6,865 bases of DNA from the NCBI GenBank assembly GCA_003641405.1, contig QNAF01000141.1:1-6865 (forward strand), in the 5' to 3' direction. The notes beneath the pieces were generated by a model. It did no database searches and was not told the DNA's origin. It saw only the letters and a list, made by a program, of their open reading frames with translations. Both the position numbers and the translations under genes were made by a program. Shown piece by piece: positions 5,246 to 6,865 of the stretch. This stretch comes from Candidatus Zixiibacteriota bacterium (GTDB taxonomy: Bacteria > Zixibacteria > MSB-5A5 > GN15 > FEB-12). Every line of letters begins with the position of its first letter. Position 1 is the stretch's first letter.

Positions 5246-6865
5246 ATGAGTTGGAAAGATCTCAAAATTGCCAAGAGGCTCTACATCGGCTTCGGAAGCA
5301 TTGTAGTGCTGACCCTTGCCATCGGCTACCTTGGCTGGAGTGGCCTGACTGAAGTGACAAGTAGAGTGGAAAACGCCGATGACGCCAACCGGCTGATCAA
5401 GTGGGGCAAGGATTGTCGTCAGCAGGAAAAGAACTTCATCATGCGCGATGACATGAAGTATGTCGAGCAAGTGCACGAAACCTCGGTCAAGATGTACGAG
5501 TTAGCTGATGACTTGAAAGCACGCTTTGAGGATCCGGTTGATATCAAAGCCATTGAGACGACTTACGATTACATGAAAGGATACGAGGCGGCATTTGATG
5601 ACTGGGTCAGGCTACGCCACGAAGCTGCAACCGCAATGGAGACTATGGTAGCTTCGGCTCGCGTGGTGAATGATGAGGCCGGGGCGTTGAGGACCAGTCA
5701 GAGAGACAAGATGCAGGAACAGTTCCTGGCACAAGATTCTCACGGAAAACTGGCGGAACGCTGGGGCAAGGCGGATGACGCCAACCGGCTGATCAGGTAT
5801 ATGTTGGAGTGCCGACAGGCTGAGAAGAACTGGTTGCTTCGCAAAAACGATGAATACGCGGAGACTGTGTTGGCAACAATCGACGAGTTTGTTGAACAAT
5901 GCCAGACGACCAGGACCAAGATGAACCAGCAGGTAAACCTGGATCAGATAGACGCTATCATTGCCGCCATAGATGGATACAAGCGCGGTTTTGAGACCTA
6001 TAGAAACCTTAATGAAGAACAGCTACAAAGCGAAGAACTCATGGTCGCGGCAGGTCGGGAGACTATCGCGAATTTGGATGAACTGCGTCAGGGACAGAAA
6101 GCTAAGATGCTGAATGCCCAGCACTCGGCGATCGTCATGCTTGGTGGTTTCATTGGCCTGGCCTTCATAATTGCGGCCATCCTGTCGTTTATTATCGCCC
6201 GCGGTATCTCCAAGCCGGTCTCAGATATGGCTTATGTGGCAAAAGAGATCTCCACCGGTGACATCGATCACACTATTGAGCTGCATTCTAAAGACGAAAT
6301 AGGAGATCTGGCTGATGCTTTCCGAAGGCTAATTGACTACATGACGGAGTTGGCTGGCGCAGCAGATTCAATTGCCCGAAACGACCTCACAATCAAGGTC
6401 GAACCAAAGTCCGAGAAGGATGTGTTGGGCAAATCGTTCCAGACGATGGTCACGAACCTGACCGGGATTGTCACTCAGCTCAGCGGTGGTGCCAGTGAGG
6501 TGGCATCTGCCTCAACAGAGATATCTTCTTCCGCCGAGCAAATTTCCAGGGGAGCTCAAAATCAGGAACAGCAAGTTTCTCAGATCACCGCGGCAGTTGA
6601 GGAGATGACGGCAACAATCGTTGAATCGTCAAAGAACGCCGGCGAAGCCTCCGACGGTTCCAGGGTAGCTGCTGAAACGGCGACGAATGGCGGGCAGGCT
6701 GTAAGTGAAACCATAGAAGGAATGAACAGAATCGCCTCCGTGGTTCGTGAATCTGCCGAGAACATCAATAAGTTAGCAACGTCTGCTGACGAGATCGGCA
6801 ACATTATCGGTGTAATCGATGATGTCGCTGACCAGACCAATCTTCTGGCCCTGAATGCCGCCATC
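5246..6865 (+). CDS. Methyl-accepting chemotaxis protein with HBM sensor domain (3' end outside window)
   Basis: The first 540 codons of an inner-membrane chemoreceptor; the reading frame is open to the window edge. TM1 is about 13-33 and TM2 about 296-318. Between them lies a periplasmic helical bimodular (HBM) sensor: the module signature DDANRLIK...CRQQEKNFIMR (45-67) recurs as DDANRLIR...CRQAEKNWLLR (177-199). HBM receptors such as McpS bind small organic acids; the ligand here is unknown. HAMP follows (about 320-372, DEIGDLADAF at 350-359), then a second HAMP-like stretch (about 366-410, ending near SFQTMVTNL). The signalling domain has a likely methylation segment around E452-E453 (AAVEEMTATI) and breaks off in DQTNLLALNAAI (529-540), just before the expected EAARAGE hairpin tip, so roughly the descending half is missing. 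The ATG at 5246 has AGGGGAG (5233-5239) 6 nt upstream. The protein would signal through CheW/CheA, neither of which is in the window. Confidence 0.93.
   Translation, partial: MSWKDLKIAKRLYIGFGSIVVLTLAIGYLGWSGLTEVTSRVENADDANRLIKWGKDCRQQEKNFIMRDDMKYVEQVHETSVKMYELADDLKARFEDPVDIKAIETTYDYMKGYEAAFDDWVRLRHEAATAMETMVASARVVNDEAGALRTSQRDKMQEQFLAQDSHGKLAERWGKADDANRLIRYMLECRQAEKNWLLRKNDEYAETVLATIDEFVEQCQTTRTKMNQQVNLDQIDAIIAAIDGYKRGFETYRNLNEEQLQSEELMVAAGRETIANLDELRQGQKAKMLNAQHSAIVMLGGFIGLAFIIAAILSFIIARGISKPVSDMAYVAKEISTGDIDHTIELHSKDEIGDLADAFRRLIDYMTELAGAADSIARNDLTIKVEPKSEKDVLGKSFQTMVTNLTGIVTQLSGGASEVASASTEISSSAEQISRGAQNQEQQVSQITAAVEEMTATIVESSKNAGEASDGSRVAAETATNGGQAVSETIEGMNRIASVVRESAENINKLATSADEIGNIIGVIDDVADQTNLLALNAAI
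5378..5795 (+). repeat. Identical 22-bp DNA repeat in the two HBM modules
   Basis: The 22 bases at 5378-5399 and 5774-5795 are identical (396 nt, 132 residues apart) and encode the shared DDANRLI plus the next codon start. The flanking parts of the two modules have diverged. The TGGGGCAAG nonamer also occurs twice (5402-5410, 5762-5770), after the first copy and before the second. Confidence 0.75.

Noticed and set aside
5241..5249. Two-codon minigene ATG AGA TGA overlapping the chemoreceptor start
   Set aside because: Its ATG is only 1 nt from the end of the Shine-Dalgarno tract, too close for efficient initiation, so it is probably incidental.
5044..5476. Minus-strand open frames over the porin-chemoreceptor gap (76 and 132 codons)
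   Set aside because: They overlap palindromic repeats and the HBM coding region, have no convincing start site, and look like the complement of the plus-strand features.

Overview
The window is about 50% GC and bacterial. It carries five plus-strand genes: four complete and a fifth cut by the right edge. The best guide to the organism is the pair at 872-3295. One is a secreted tail-fibre-like protein with a self-cleaving S74 chaperone domain. The other is a secreted protein with a 'INWQVLSGGG...GTVGQTAV...HGYWQ' module followed by two dockerin-like 'DGADLSxLIxxLFI' repeats. From memory, this combination is typical of uncultured FCB-type lineages, above all candidate phylum Zixibacteria. The outer-membrane porin shows that the cell is diderm. 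The phylum assignment is an inference and was not tested by a search.

Layout: 1-176 is a non-coding leader with a small hairpin. 177-497 encodes a small RRM-type RNA-binding protein with an RGG-like tail, closed by a strong intrinsic terminator (544-580). 581-871 holds a good sigma70-type promoter (675-703) and a leader with a perfect 8-bp stem starting almost at the predicted transcript 5' end. 872-2596 (S74 surface protein) and 2621-3295 (dockerin-like secreted protein, TTG start) are 24 nt apart and look like one operon. 3296-3667 is a 372-nt gap with weak hairpins and a TATAAT box just ahead of the next gene. 3668-5047 is a phosphate-selective-porin-type outer-membrane protein (GTG start) with a long N-terminal coiled-coil region. 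5048-5245 is a non-coding gap with three hairpins and an imperfect direct repeat covering the leader and Shine-Dalgarno region of the next gene. 5246-6865 is a methyl-accepting chemotaxis protein with an HBM sensor domain, cut at the hairpin tip of its signalling domain.

How the genes relate: the two-gene operon probably makes an exported, trimeric, self-processed surface fibre and a second exported calcium-loop protein; a physical partnership is inferred only from operon position. The porin and the chemoreceptor both face the environment, one for solute uptake and one for sensing small molecules. The RNA-binding protein gene is a separate transcription unit. No tRNA, rRNA, CRISPR array, transposase or defence gene was seen. 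The most unusual parts are the structured leader at 703-797, the palindrome-rich duplicated leader at 5056-5240, and the pairing of a self-cleaving S74 fibre with a dockerin-like protein.
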